In this document: positions 19,254 through 20,221 of the stretch, in pieces
How the letters are laid out: each line of letters starts with the position of its first letter
Numbering within the stretch: the first letter of the stretch is position 1
From: Choristocarpus tenellus KU-1152
Lineage: Eukaryota > Phaeophyceae
NCBI GenBank assembly: GCA_964200185.2
Contig: CAXNAD020000409.1
Coordinates: 1 to 20,221 of the forward strand
Reading direction: 5' to 3'
DNA length: 20,221 nucleotides
Notes under the pieces: generated by a model
The model's database searches: none
Told to the model about the DNA's origin: nothing
The model's input: the letters and a program-made list of their open reading frames with translations, nothing else
Program-made: the position numbers and the translations under genes

Positions 19254-20221
19254 GCAAGTCTCTCCTCTGAAATTATCTTTAGTTCTGCTTGTATTGTGTG
19301 TTGTGATGGTGTGTATTGTGATAGCGTATGCATGAGATGATGTACACTGCACTCTACCTACTGTAGGCTATGTAGTGTCTTGCAATGTGTGCAGTATACC
19401 TTTGTGTATCTTTCTTATTTTGGCATTGAACAGTACTCCTATATCAGAAGATAGTGCTTCTTTGTCCACAACAAACTTTGTAAGGCAAGGATGATAAGGA
19501 TGTTACGATTATGGCCTTTCTTTTTTTTTTGTATCATGAAAAGACCACCTTGTAGACATAAACAGTTGGGTAGTTCCTTGCTATTCTGCAGGTATCTACC
19601 TTCCATTTTTTACTTGATAGTTAGGGTTAGGGATGAGAAAGTGGAACCACAGGGTGGTGATGGCAATTTCATGTTATCAAGGGGGAAAAAAAAATAGTGT
19701 GAAAGGTAACCTTGAACATGAACATGTTAAAGTTTGATGTAGTTTGGTTGTCTTTAAGTTGCATTTATTCCACTCCTGAAGATGACAGGGAAATGAACAA
19801 AAAAAAATGTCCAAATTTGGTTGGATACTGCAGGGGCTTGCATGGTATGTTGTCATACCATGTCTTTATTTGATATTTTTGTGTGTTGGCATTAGGGTTA
19901 GTACTAGTGACACACAGTGTGTATTCCCTCATCAAAATATGCCTTGGAATGGAAGTGATCTCTATGATTGCTGCATTTTGAAGCACCCTCTTCTATCTCT
20001 CTCCCTCCCCGGTATGATGGTATGATTTATGGTATGATGGTATGATTTATGTATGTACTTTTTCACACACCTTAGAACCAATCTGTGAATACATTTTCAG
20101 CAACCAATTAAGCACCTACACTCAATTCTCTTATCCATCCAAACAATCAAACCATGTCGTCCCTCATCTTATCCCATGTAGTGCATCAGAGTACCTCGAC
20201 TTGCCTCCCCCCCCCCCCCCC
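19254..20221 (+). other. Start of V-ATPase H intron 5, no further exon seen
   Basis: Begins with the GC donor. It contains TTAGGG motifs at 19621-19632 and about 19893, a 20-base unit (GGTATGATGGTATGATTTAT) repeated exactly twice at 20011-20050, and several AG acceptor-like sites after which no frame matches subunit H. The next exon probably lies beyond the window. Confidence 0.6.
20207..20221 (+). repeat. Terminal poly-C run
   Basis: Fifteen C residues end the window. It may mark a contig edge or a sequencing limit at a homopolymer. Confidence 0.9.

Overview
This is a nuclear window from a eukaryote. Two intron-rich protein genes lie on the + strand, and every inferred splice junction but one is GT-AG. 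The first gene is a plastid-type ABC1 (UbiB/ADCK-like) atypical kinase. Its predicted N-terminus is a signal peptide followed directly by a Phe-led, Ser/Arg-rich presequence, which is the bipartite layout used to enter complex red-lineage plastids (ochrophytes, cryptophytes, haptophytes). Telomere-type TTAGGG motifs are scattered through the introns and fit such algae. I infer a photosynthetic alga with a secondary plastid but cannot name the species.

Layout. 1-3001: AT-rich, no recognisable gene. 3002-13397: the complete ABC1 kinase gene, 10 coding exons and 9 introns of 150 to 1640 bases, encoding 755 residues. All exon phases are consistent, and the protein aligns over its whole length with the plant ABC1K7/ABC1K8 (SIA1/OSA1) type. 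13398-16883: about 3.5 kb with no recognisable gene, C-rich on the + strand where the gene bodies are G-rich. 16884-19253: the first five coding exons (232 residues) of the V-ATPase V1 subunit H (Vma13/ATP6V1H). 19254-20221: the start of its next intron, ending in a poly-C run.

The two genes act in different compartments (plastid lipid/redox regulation; endomembrane proton pumping) and their adjacency suggests no shared pathway. The introns hold most of the unusual material: minisatellites with units of 5, 9, 11, 12, 14, 57 and 60 bases, long microsatellites, interstitial telomere-type repeats found only inside the gene bodies, a duplicated splice acceptor, a phase-compatible group of three exon-like blocks, a stop-free 108-base intron and a GC-AG intron. 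I see no CRISPR, prokaryotic operon, tRNA, rRNA or intact mobile element, and no evidence of a wholly new multi-gene system.
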